Source of the DNA: Bryobacter sp964387685
GTDB taxonomy: Bacteria; Acidobacteriota; Terriglobia; Bryobacterales; Bryobacteraceae
DNA: 64,000 nt
Direction of reading: 5' to 3'
NCBI GenBank assembly: GCA_964387685.1
Contig: CAYLXK010000001.1
Coordinates: 1 to 64,000 of the forward strand
Every line of letters starts with the position of its first letter. The first letter of the stretch is position 1. The notes beneath the pieces are model-generated. The model was not told the origin of the DNA and searched no databases. It worked only from the letters and a program-made list of their open reading frames with translations. This document shows positions 57,258 through 64,000 of the stretch, piece by piece. Position numbers and translations under genes: made by a program.

Positions 57258-59611
57258 GTTCCGCCTTCAAGCAAGCGGCGCAGGATCTCCAATGCCACTT
57301 CCTTACCTTTATCTCCTACCTCACCGGCCGGTCCGGCGCAAGACGGGCAGCCCGCCTCGCAAGGGCACCGCTCCAACAAATCCCGCCCGCCCTCCAGTAA
57401 TCGCCGTGTCAATTGGAACAATGGCAAAGACTGTCCAATGCCGCCGGGATAGCGGTCGTAGAGATATAGATTCGGCTCCCAGGTCGCGAGACCGCCCGCA
57501 ATCTCTTCTGTGATCGAGGTCCCTAAATCCCTCGGATCGCACATTACCAGCAAGGCCGCCACTGCCCGCAGCGCGTTGGCCAGGCCCGCTAAGCCGTTCG
57601 CTCGCTCCGAAGGCGAGTAGCCCGCTAACTGCTCCAGGAATGCGGCCGGGAAATGCATCCACCAACTGGTCGTGTGCATTTCCTGTTCGGGAAGAGATAG
57701 ATTTCCCGCACCCACGTTTTCGAGCGTATAGAACTTCACTTTCTTGAAGCCCACGATCTGCGTATTTACCCGCACTTCTCCATGGACTGCCGTCGCGCGC
57801 TGGATGGGGCGCTGGTCGAACTCCTCCAACACCTTCACCTGCGTATAGTCGATGGCATCGGTGAAGTAATCGCAATCCACTTTCCGCACATAAGCCTTGC
57901 GCTGCTCGTAATCGAATTTCTCCACTTGGAATTGCTTCGCCTCGTGGAGATAGATCGCCTTTTCGTGCAACGTTACCAGTGCGGTGGGAAAGGCGACTTC
58001 GGCGATCACCTTGTTTTCGTCGCTTGTGTCGATCACCACGAAATTGTCGCTGGTCACCGCGCGCAAGCTAATGGCATCGGCCGGGTAGGAATCGCTGGTC
58101 CAATGCCAGGCCTGTGCGGAATGATTCACCAGACGCAATTCGGCCAAGAACTCGCATAGCTCTTTCGTGTGGTGCGGCCCGTATTTCTCTCCGTCCTTGA
58201 TCGGCAATTCGAAGGCGGCACATTTCAAGTGGTTGAGCAAAATTTCGGTGTTGTTCGCGTTGATAAAGGCCCGCTCGGGCGGCTGCCCAAAAAAGTACTC
58301 GGGGTTCTCCACGATGTACTGGTCCAGCGGAGCGGAACTGGCCACCATCACCGCAAGCGACGTATTCTGCCGGCGCCCCGCCCGTCCCGACCGCTGCCAG
58401 GTAGACGCCACCGTGCCGGGATAGCCCGCCATCACGACCGCGTCCAAGGAGCCGATGTCCACGCCCAGCTCAAGGGCGTTTGTCGCCACCACCCCGCGGA
58501 TTTCGCCAGATCGCAGCCGTTTCTCAATCTCGCGCCGTTCCTTGGGCAGGTACCCGCCGCGGTAGCCCCGAATGGCGCCCGAGGCTACGGGGCCCTTCTC
58601 AACGGCGTCCTTCAGATAAGTGACCAAAATTTCAGTGGCCAGCCGGTTATTGGCAAATACCAGAGTTTGCTGTCCGCGCTGAATGCAATCGAGGGCGATG
58701 CGCCGTGTCTCGTGTAGATAGCTGCGCCGGATACCCAATTGCCGGTTCACTACCGGCGGGTTGTACAAAACGAAGTACTTCTCACCGGTGGGGGCGCCAC
58801 TCTTGTCTACCAATTGGAAAGTTGTTTCGGTAACTGCTTCAGCCAGCTCTTTGGGGTTCGCAATGGTGGCGGAACAGCAAACAAACTGGGGCTTCGAGCC
58901 ATAGAATTCGCAAAGCCTTTTCAAGCGCCTAAGAATGTTTGCCAAATGGCTGCCGTAGACGCCGCGATAGTAGTGCAGTTCGTCGATGACGATGTAGCGC
59001 AGGTTCTCAAAGAGCTTGGCCCATTTGGTGTGATGCGGCAGGATGCCCGCGTGCAGCATGTCCGGATTGGTCAGGACTACATTGGCCCGTTCGCGAATGG
59101 CGCGCCGCGCGTCCTGCGGCGTGTCCCCGTCGTAGGTAAAGCATTTCAGGTCCGAGCCCATTTCTTCGATGGCCCCGTGCAGCTCCGCCAACTGGTCTTC
59201 GGCCAGGGCTTTGGTTGGAAATAGATAAAGCGCGCGGGCTCCGGGGTCCGCCAATAGCTTGTTCAACACAGGCAGGTTGTAGCAGAGTGTTTTGCCCGAG
59301 GCCGTCGGCGTTACCGCCACCACGTTGCGGCCTTCCGCCAGGTGCCGAAAGCACTGTGCCTGATGGGAATACAAGCGCTCGATCCCGCGCCGACGCAACG
59401 CGGCCTCCAGTTTGCGGTCCACAGCTTCCGGGATGGCCTCATAAACACCTTCCTGGGCGGGCAGGTGCCGGATTGCGCGCACCGGGGAATCCGCGTCGGC
59501 GGAGATCTCCTCGAATCGCTTTACGGCTTGCACCACCGTCTCGCGGCGCGGGATCGGCAGTTTATTGACGAGAGCTTCGTCCTCCGGAAAATCGAAAAGC
59601 AGATTGGCCAC
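57212..59611 (-). CDS. DEAD/DEAH-box helicase with DUF1998 domain (MrfA/YprA-like)
   Basis: A 799-residue SF2 helicase. RecA domain 1 has VTPTASGKT (Walker A) and IDELHYYRGVYG (motif II), CCSATIANP is motif III, and the second RecA domain ends RSGRAGRRQN (motif VI). The C-terminal DUF1998 part has a Cys cluster CPCEAGCPSCAG. This is the MrfA/YprA family; B. subtilis MrfA removes mitomycin-type lesions together with the exonuclease MrfB. No MrfB-like gene is present here. It begins with GTG 3 bases after the oxidoreductase stop and overlaps PilZ. Confidence 0.9.
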   Translation of the reverse strand: MANLLFDFPEDEALVNKLPIPRRETVVQAVKRFEEISADADSPVRAIRHLPAQEGVYEAIPEAVDRKLEAALRRRGIERLYSHQAQCFRHLAEGRNVVAVTPTASGKTLCYNLPVLNKLLADPGARALYLFPTKALAEDQLAELHGAIEEMGSDLKCFTYDGDTPQDARRAIRERANVVLTNPDMLHAGILPHHTKWAKLFENLRYIVIDELHYYRGVYGSHLANILRRLKRLCEFYGSKPQFVCCSATIANPKELAEAVTETTFQLVDKSGAPTGEKYFVLYNPPVVNRQLGIRRSYLHETRRIALDCIQRGQQTLVFANNRLATEILVTYLKDAVEKGPVASGAIRGYRGGYLPKERREIEKRLRSGEIRGVVATNALELGVDIGSLDAVVMAGYPGTVASTWQRSGRAGRRQNTSLAVMVASSAPLDQYIVENPEYFFGQPPERAFINANNTEILLNHLKCAAFELPIKDGEKYGPHHTKELCEFLAELRLVNHSAQAWHWTSDSYPADAISLRAVTSDNFVVIDTSDENKVIAEVAFPTALVTLHEKAIYLHEAKQFQVEKFDYEQRKAYVRKVDCDYFTDAIDYTQVKVLEEFDQRPIQRATAVHGEVRVNTQIVGFKKVKFYTLENVGAGNLSLPEQEMHTTSWWMHFPAAFLEQLAGYSPSERANGLAGLANALRAVAALLVMCDPRDLGTSITEEIAGGLATWEPNLYLYDRYPGGIGQSLPLFQLTRRLLEGGRDLLERCPCEAGCPSCAGPAGEVGDKGKEVALEILRRLLEGGTCLPKSGEASEEAPF

Positions 59612-59614
59612 TCT

Positions 59615-60763
59615 CTAGAGATAACTCTTTAGGTGAACAAAAGGCAAAACTCCGTATTGCAACAGGACCTCTCGCCCCTCATTCTGCAAGCTCAGGCGTG
59701 CCCCTTCGGTCACCAATTCGTTGAAGTAAGAATTGGCCGGAGTCGCTAGCATTCCCTGTTGGTCGATGGCGGCCAAAGTCGTCTGCCCTAGTTCCACACG
59801 AGCCGCCGCATCGACGAGCGTCTCGAGAGATCGGAATCCGTAACCCACCACCTTCATGCCCGAACCTGCCGGGTCCTCAACCTGCTGCATATAATCCGGG
59901 CTGGGCTCCGCATAGCGGTTGGCGCCTTCGATATAGCAATACGAAAGCCCTCGGTAGGAGTCGTTGTGATCCAAAAATCCGCCCGCGTCACCCTGGCTGG
60001 TCCACATCGTCAGCCCCTGGGTGTTGGATCCCGGTCCCGCGTCGGGATAGCCCAACGCGTTTTGTACGTTTAGAATCGCGCCGTTGGACCACTTCACTCG
60101 AGCATCCGTCCACATCCACGCTTCCTTGCCATTCGGGAAAGGTTCCGGAATGCCCGCCACGGAAACGCTCACCGGCAACAAGCCTGTAATGAAGTGCACC
60201 AAATCGACGTAATGGCAGCCTATGTAGGTAAAGGCGTCCGCCGCATCCATCCCGAACCAGTTCTGGAAATTCGAGTGGCGGTAGTACCACTTCTCAAACA
60301 GACGCGCGGTGCCAAGCTTGAATTCGCCAAAGAGACCGCGCCGGTAACGGTCGCGCGCCATGAGGGCGCGGTCGTCCAGACGCTTGTGATACTCCACGCC
60401 GACAAAGAGGTTGCGGTCCCGGGCAGCCCGCTCGATGATCTGTCCCTGTTGCACCTTTTGGACAAGAGGCTTCACGCAAATGAGGTGCTGCTGGGCCTCG
60501 ATCGCCGCCATCGCGGCCTCGAAATGCAGTTCGTCCGGTAAGGCAATGACACAAAGATTGCGCTCCGCCGCGTTGGCGAGCACCTCGCGATAGGGTGCCG
60601 TCGTGGGCGTAAATCCCGCCGGCAGGGCGTCGAGCGTAGTTTTGCGACGGGCGCAGATCGTGATGTTCCGAATCTTCCCCTGCCGCTTCAATTGGTAGAG
60701 CGAAGGCAGAATCTGGTCGGCTACGATCATGCCGCCGCCAATCACGGTGACGTTGAAAGTCAT
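59615..60763 (-). CDS. Gfo/Idh/MocA family oxidoreductase
   Basis: A 382-residue NAD(P)-dependent oxidoreductase. The Rossmann motif VTVIGGGMIVADQILPSLY is at the N-terminus, and ICVKPLVQKVQQGQ matches the 'EKP' substrate loop, here CVKP instead of the usual C-E-K-P. The second domain has the beta-sheet typical of MocA. The start ATG 60763 overlaps the aminotransferase stop by four bases. Together with the aminotransferase it probably makes or degrades an amino sugar or similar alpha-hydroxy/keto compound. Confidence 0.88.
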   Translation of the reverse strand: MTFNVTVIGGGMIVADQILPSLYQLKRQGKIRNITICARRKTTLDALPAGFTPTTAPYREVLANAAERNLCVIALPDELHFEAAMAAIEAQQHLICVKPLVQKVQQGQIIERAARDRNLFVGVEYHKRLDDRALMARDRYRRGLFGEFKLGTARLFEKWYYRHSNFQNWFGMDAADAFTYIGCHYVDLVHFITGLLPVSVSVAGIPEPFPNGKEAWMWTDARVKWSNGAILNVQNALGYPDAGPGSNTQGLTMWTSQGDAGGFLDHNDSYRGLSYCYIEGANRYAEPSPDYMQQVEDPAGSGMKVVGYGFRSLETLVDAAARVELGQTTLAAIDQQGMLATPANSYFNELVTEGARLSLQNEGREVLLQYGVLPFVHLKSYL

Positions 60764-62133
60764 GCCGCCACCAGCACTTCGCGGAAGCATTCCGCCAACA
60801 CGGAAGTGGACTCGACAATTGCGTCCGTAGTAATCGTCAACGGCGGGCAGATCTTGATCGTAGCCCCGCCAAAGCCGACGGGCGAAAACAAAAGGACGCC
60901 TTTCTCCATCATCCTTTGCACGATTTCAAAGGCGAGGTCCGCGTCGGGTTCGAGGGTCCCGGGCCGGACACAGGCCATTCCCGCCACTAGCCCCTTGCCG
61001 TCCACGTTGCCCACCACCGTGGGATAGGTGCGCTGAATTGCTCGAAGCCGCTCGAACAAAACCGCGCCCACGCGTTCGGCGTTCCCGCTCAGATCCTCCT
61101 TGAGCACCAGATCCAGGGAGGCCAGTGCCGCCGCACAGCAAACGGGATTCCCGGTATGGGTAGAGGTCATGCTTCCCGGCGGAAATAAGTCCATGACGTC
61201 GGGCCGCCCGGCGACGAAAGCCAAAGGCAGGGAACTGGAGACGCCCTTTCCCCACGTCGTCAGATCTGGCACCAAGCCGTAATGCTCAAAGCCCCAAAGC
61301 TTTCCAGTCCGTCCAAAGCCCGCCTGCACCTCGTCGCAAGTGAGCAGAATGTCGTGCCGGCGGGTCCATTCATACATCCGTTGCATATATGCAACGGGGG
61401 CAAAACTCGCGCTGCCGCCCTGATAGGTCTCGAGGATCACACCCGCAATCTGCTCCGGCGCAACCCCTTGCTGAGTTAGAGACTCCAGAAAAAACTCAAA
61501 ACTCGTATCCGTCGTGCGAAAGCCATCTGGGAACGGAACCTGCACAAAGCCCGGGTCGAGATGCACCATCCACTCCTTCAACGCCGGAATTCCGCCCGCC
61601 TGTTGGCTGCCCATCGTGCGCCCGTGAAAAGCTTTCTCGTAGCTGACGATTACGTTTTTCTGGCGCCCATATTTGCGAACGGCGTGCGCGCGGGACAGCT
61701 TGATGGCGCACTCCACCGTCTCCGAACCCGTCGTTAGAAGGAATACCTTCTTGAGCGGCTCCGGCAAGAGGTCGATCAGCGTCTGCGTCAAACGCGCCCG
61801 GATCTCCGACGGAAAGCAGTAGTTGGTCAAGAGCTTTGCCTGAGCCTGCGCGACGATTGCGTCCACGATTTCCTGCCGGCCGTGTCCCGCATTGGCGATC
61901 AGGACGCCGCTGGACCAGTCTATCCAGCAGTTTCCCCATTTATCGAAAACCTGGAAATTCTCCGCGCGGTCCCACACCACCGGCGCTTGGCCTTGCATGG
62001 CAACCGGCTCGTTGCGGCGGAGCTGTTCGATCGTCTCAAGCGAACCCGGCGCTGGGATGGGCGTTACGATCCGTCGTAATGCGGTTTGGACGCCCGGCAC
62101 CGGGCGTGGGGAAAGCGAAAATTCACGGGGCAC
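60760..62133 (-). CDS. Class III PLP-dependent aminotransferase
   Basis: A 457-residue fold-type I aminotransferase related to 4-aminobutyrate and acetylornithine aminotransferases. FLLTTGSETVECAIKLSRAH binds the phosphate, DILLTCDEVQAGFGRTG contains the PLP-contacting Asp, and TTWGKGVSSSLPLAFV has the PLP lysine. The start is GTG (62131-62133), 10 bases after the stop of the unknown upstream gene. The substrate is undetermined; partnership with the MocA-type oxidoreductase suggests a small dedicated pathway. Confidence 0.92.
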   Translation of the reverse strand: MPREFSLSPRPVPGVQTALRRIVTPIPAPGSLETIEQLRRNEPVAMQGQAPVVWDRAENFQVFDKWGNCWIDWSSGVLIANAGHGRQEIVDAIVAQAQAKLLTNYCFPSEIRARLTQTLIDLLPEPLKKVFLLTTGSETVECAIKLSRAHAVRKYGRQKNVIVSYEKAFHGRTMGSQQAGGIPALKEWMVHLDPGFVQVPFPDGFRTTDTSFEFFLESLTQQGVAPEQIAGVILETYQGGSASFAPVAYMQRMYEWTRRHDILLTCDEVQAGFGRTGKLWGFEHYGLVPDLTTWGKGVSSSLPLAFVAGRPDVMDLFPPGSMTSTHTGNPVCCAAALASLDLVLKEDLSGNAERVGAVLFERLRAIQRTYPTVVGNVDGKGLVAGMACVRPGTLEPDADLAFEIVQRMMEKGVLLFSPVGFGGATIKICPPLTITTDAIVESTSVLAECFREVLVAA

Positions 62134-62143
62134 CCCATTATTA

Positions 62144-62941
62144 TTACTGGACTTCTTTTTCGGCCTCTACCCGAATGCGGCGCGTATAGGCCAGCGCGTG
62201 CCCATGCAGCTCTAGGGTGCCGATTCGCTCCTTCACCTGCCTGGGGCTAAACTCCCGCGACCAAGGCAGCAGCCCCGTGCAAGGATCGGAAGCGGCCGCG
62301 CCTTTTTTCGCTTTTGCCAAAGCCGGTGGGCACTGCACGGTCTCCCGTGCGAGAAAGACAACTAACCTCCTCGGTTCGTTCCGCCTCAGCACGACGTGGT
62401 CGTGAAAGGAGTTTTCCTCGAGACGGTTGATGCGCCGGAGCGTCTGGTCGGGATAGGCGTTGTCCAAGCCCTTTTCGATTCCATTGGAAAAGATCCCCAC
62501 GCTGGCCCCGTACTTTGCAAGCGTCACTGTGCCGCCGGAAATCAACGCGCCGCCCAGGCTCAGCAGCGGGCCAATACTGCGCACAGCGTGCATCATCAGC
62601 GCGCGGTCGCCCACCTGTTGTTCCCGCTCCAGGACGCCCCGCACGATGGAATACGGATCGTTCGTTTCCAAAGCTTGCCGGTGCACCGTCCGCGGTGGCC
62701 GGAAGTAAAAGCCGCTCAAGAGCAGATCGTGGCCCGAGTTGTTGCCGATGTGGACCTCCAGGGCAAAGAACCGCTCGGCCACCCTTTTGCCAAAGCTATC
62801 CTGCGCGGCCCGGTGAGAAACCACCTTCCAGGCCAAGTCCACCCGGGCGCCATCCCACGATTCGCCTCCGGACGGCTCGGAAGCCAAAAGCGCTAAGACC
62901 GCGCAACCGATACAAAACCAAATGCCAATTGCCAATTTCAT
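62144..62941 (-). CDS. Exported protein of unknown function
   Basis: A 265-residue protein with a signal peptide or anchor (MKLAIGIWFCIGCAVLALLA). Visible elements are FFALEVHIGNNSGHDLLLSG, FRPPRTVHRQALETNDPYSI, a Gly-rich hydrophobic segment (LLSLGGALISGGTVTLAKYG) and HDHVVLRRNEPRRLVVFLAR near the C-terminus, a layout suggesting a beta-sandwich with an internal hydrophobic helix. I do not recognise a family. It heads the minus-strand run of ten closely spaced genes. TGATGCAAT on the minus strand ends 6 bases before the ATG and GAGGG precedes it. Confidence 0.7.
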   Translation of the reverse strand: MKLAIGIWFCIGCAVLALLASEPSGGESWDGARVDLAWKVVSHRAAQDSFGKRVAERFFALEVHIGNNSGHDLLLSGFYFRPPRTVHRQALETNDPYSIVRGVLEREQQVGDRALMMHAVRSIGPLLSLGGALISGGTVTLAKYGASVGIFSNGIEKGLDNAYPDQTLRRINRLEENSFHDHVVLRRNEPRRLVVFLARETVQCPPALAKAKKGAAASDPCTGLLPWSREFSPRQVKERIGTLELHGHALAYTRRIRVEAEKEVQ

Positions 62942-63025
62942 GCCCTCATTGCATCAGGCGCACAGTCCGTCTCCGGCATCCACCTTCTCAGGCGAGCCGC
63001 CAACGTATTCAAAAATAAACAAATT

Positions 63026-63048
63026 CTCCTGCGAAATTCTTCGCGGAG
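63026..63048. other. Hairpin in the divergent intergenic region
   Basis: CTCC, bulged T, GCGAA, loop ATTC, TTCGC, GGAG. On the minus strand it is followed by an AT-rich tract containing TTTGTTTATTTTTG, terminator-like; on the plus strand it lies just before the -35 of the RRM gene. Function unclear. Confidence 0.35.
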
Positions 63049-63050
63049 GC

Positions 63051-63079
63051 TTGTGAACCACTCTGGACGGTGTTACCAT
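63051..63079 (+). promoter_or_regulatory. Promoter of the RRM gene
   Basis: TTGTGA (63051-63056), a 17-base spacer ending in TGT, and TACCAT (63074-63079). The combination of -35, exact spacing and extended -10 is good. It implies a leader of about 65 bases before the ATG at 63151. Confidence 0.6.
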
Positions 63080-63150
63080 CGAGACTGCCTGACGAGTGCG
63101 TCTCCTCACTCCGTTCCGTCAGATCCCCTTTTAGCGAGTCTTCCCTCCGA

Positions 63151-63780
63151 ATGAGTTTTACGGTTTTCCTTGGCAATCTTCCCGCTTGGGTGACGGCCGA
63201 CGACATTCAGTCCTGGCTGAATGCGGAAGCTCTGGTCGCGGATAACATCAAAGTCATCCGCAATCCAGAAACCCAAGAATCCAAAGGTTTCGCCTTCATC
63301 GAAGCGCCGAATGGCGAAGAGATGCAGTCGATCATCCGCCGCTTCGATCGCGCCCCGCTCGAAGATAAGATGCTACGCGCCAATCCGGCCCAACCCCCCA
63401 AGGGCAAGAGCGTCGGTATGGGTCGTCCTGATGGCCGTCCCGACGGTCGCCCAACCGGGGATCGGCCCGCCTACGGCGGGGACTCTCGTGGGGATTTCCG
63501 CGGCGATCGCCGTCCTCGTATGGATGGCCGCCCCGAAATGCGTGGCCCCTCGGCACGTCCCGCCGGCGACGCGTCCGCTCCCGTCGATGCCAATCAGGCG
63601 GCCGCCAGTGCCGCAGGTGCTAACCCCTCTGGTGTAAATCCCGCAGGTACCAACCCGGCCGGTTCCAATGCGACTCAAAACGGAGACCGCAACCGCGCCG
63701 CCGCCAATCCCAAGCGCAGAAACCGCCCCTCCAATACGGGAACCAGCGCCTTCGCTGAAGAGTTGGCCAAGGCTCTCTAG
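63151..63780 (+). CDS. RRM-type RNA-binding protein with low-complexity tail
   Basis: A 209-residue protein. Residues 1-80 form an RNA recognition motif: RNP2 is VFLGNL and RNP1 is KGFAFIEA, with the usual beta-alpha spacing (WVTADDIQSWLNAEAL between). Residues 95-190 are low-complexity, rich in Gly/Arg/Asp/Pro and then Asn/Ala/Gly (SGVNPAGTNPAGSN), and the C-terminal NRPSNTGTSAFAEEL is less biased. Bacterial RRM proteins of this size (Rbp-like) bind RNA in cold or stress responses; the tail suggests condensate-type behaviour, but this is inference. It has its own promoter and a long leader. The start is the first ATG after the leader. Confidence 0.85.
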   Translation: MSFTVFLGNLPAWVTADDIQSWLNAEALVADNIKVIRNPETQESKGFAFIEAPNGEEMQSIIRRFDRAPLEDKMLRANPAQPPKGKSVGMGRPDGRPDGRPTGDRPAYGGDSRGDFRGDRRPRMDGRPEMRGPSARPAGDASAPVDANQAAASAAGANPSGVNPAGTNPAGSNATQNGDRNRAAANPKRRNRPSNTGTSAFAEELAKAL

Positions 63781-63839
63781 AGAGCTTAGGTCCTTTAGGC
63801 ACAATCGTTTAACACTTCTTCACTTTACTTTACTTCTGG

Positions 63840-63870
63840 AAGCCCGGTGCTATGATGAGGCACCGGGCTT
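63840..63870 (+). terminator. Hairpin with extended -10 element in its loop
   Basis: AAGCCCGGTGC (63840-63850) and GCACCGGGCTT (63860-63870) form a perfect 11-bp stem with a 9-base loop. It may end the RRM transcript, though the U tract is short. TGCTATGAT (63848-63856) is a near-perfect extended -10 lying across stem and loop, and TTTACT 16 bases upstream is a possible -35. The next ATG is 6 bases after the hairpin. Confidence 0.55.
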
Positions 63871-63876
63871 TCCGTT

Positions 63877-64000
63877 ATGCTCGCTCTCTTCTTCCTTCGC
63901 GCACTTTTCGTCCTTACTCTGACCGCAGTAGCTTGGTTTCTCCAGCCCTTTGGCCTGGACCGGGGAATTGCTTCCGCGGCTGCTGGCCTTGGCGCGACTC
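63877..64000 (+). CDS. Membrane protein, N-terminal fragment cut by the window end
   Basis: The 41 residues visible begin MLALFFLRALFVLTLTAV and continue AWFLQPFGLDRGIASAAAG, one hydrophobic helix and the start of a second. No stop occurs before the window ends. The pattern is compatible with the N-terminus of a YacL-like PIN/TRAM membrane protein, but too little is present to decide. The start follows the terminator/promoter hairpin directly, without a Shine-Dalgarno sequence. Confidence 0.5.
   Translation, partial: MLALFFLRALFVLTLTAVAWFLQPFGLDRGIASAAAGLGAT

Noticed and set aside
63771..63785. Palindrome GCTCTCTAGAGAGC at the end of the RRM gene
   Set aside because: It is short and built from Leu and stop codons; no second copy or regulatory context was seen, so it is probably chance.

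Overview
The window looks like a chromosomal segment of a high-GC Gram-negative bacterium, most likely an Acidobacteriota member of the Bryobacterales/Solibacteraceae type. The reasons are a VWFA-related protein of the acidobacterial kind, a very large carboxypeptidase-regulatory-domain TonB receptor (Oar type), many TPR and small exported proteins of unknown function, and an outer-membrane/LPS gene set (lptE, TolC family). The lineage is inferred from gene content, not from a marker RNA. No rRNA, tRNA, CRISPR array, insertion sequence or prophage was found. Coding density is very high and no stretch above 300 bases lacks a gene. Positions 1-142 hold nothing I can support.

Layout. 0-6.2 kb: DUF4920 and TPR exported proteins, miaA, a small exported protein, a TolB-like/TPR protein and an ECF-type sigma factor. 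6.2-12.4 kb: a LytS/LytTR-type two-component system, convergent with a three-gene ABC-2 exporter. 12.5-14.7 kb: a small exported protein, then ruvX-mltG-hypothetical on the minus strand. 14.7-25.0 kb: a plus-strand run with an AI-2E family transporter, a TIM-barrel protein, serS, a Uma2 nuclease and the tightly overlapping recO-glyQ-glyS-ppdK chain. 25.1-34.8 kb: secreted proteins of unknown function, two tandem serine hydrolases, a lyase-like toroid protein, a DinB protein and the TonB receptor. 34.9-37.4 kb: SDR, RluA-type synthase, VWA protein. 37.5-40.7 kb: clpC with an ABC ATPase, minus strand. 40.9-50.9 kb: an operon of three membrane-fusion adaptors, a MacB-like permease without its own ATPase, a TolC protein and mutL. 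50.9-62.9 kb: mostly minus strand, with thiG, a phosphoesterase, rpsT (plus), and a compact run from an unknown 265-residue protein through aminotransferase, oxidoreductase, helicase, PilZ, psd, pssA, a degenerate ASADH-like protein and lptE to holA. 63.1-64 kb: an RRM RNA-binding protein and the start of a membrane protein.

Two large-scale signals stand out. The plus strand is clearly G-rich from 0 to about 36 kb whichever strand carries the genes, and clearly C-rich beyond about 40 kb. That is a GC-skew sign change of the kind expected at a replication terminus or an inversion boundary. Also, many isolated genes have a -10-like hexamer (TAnnnT) only 6-8 bases before the start codon and no clear Shine-Dalgarno sequence, which suggests leaderless transcription. 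At 6.2 kb and 63.85 kb an extended -10 element sits in the loop of a terminator-like hairpin.

Genes that probably work together: the sensor kinase and response regulator; the ABC-2 ATPase with its two permeases; the three adaptors, FtsX/MacB permease and TolC with the divergent ABC ATPase as a trans-envelope exporter; psd and pssA making phosphatidylethanolamine; lptE in LPS export; and glyQS with recO and ppdK in one translationally coupled operon.
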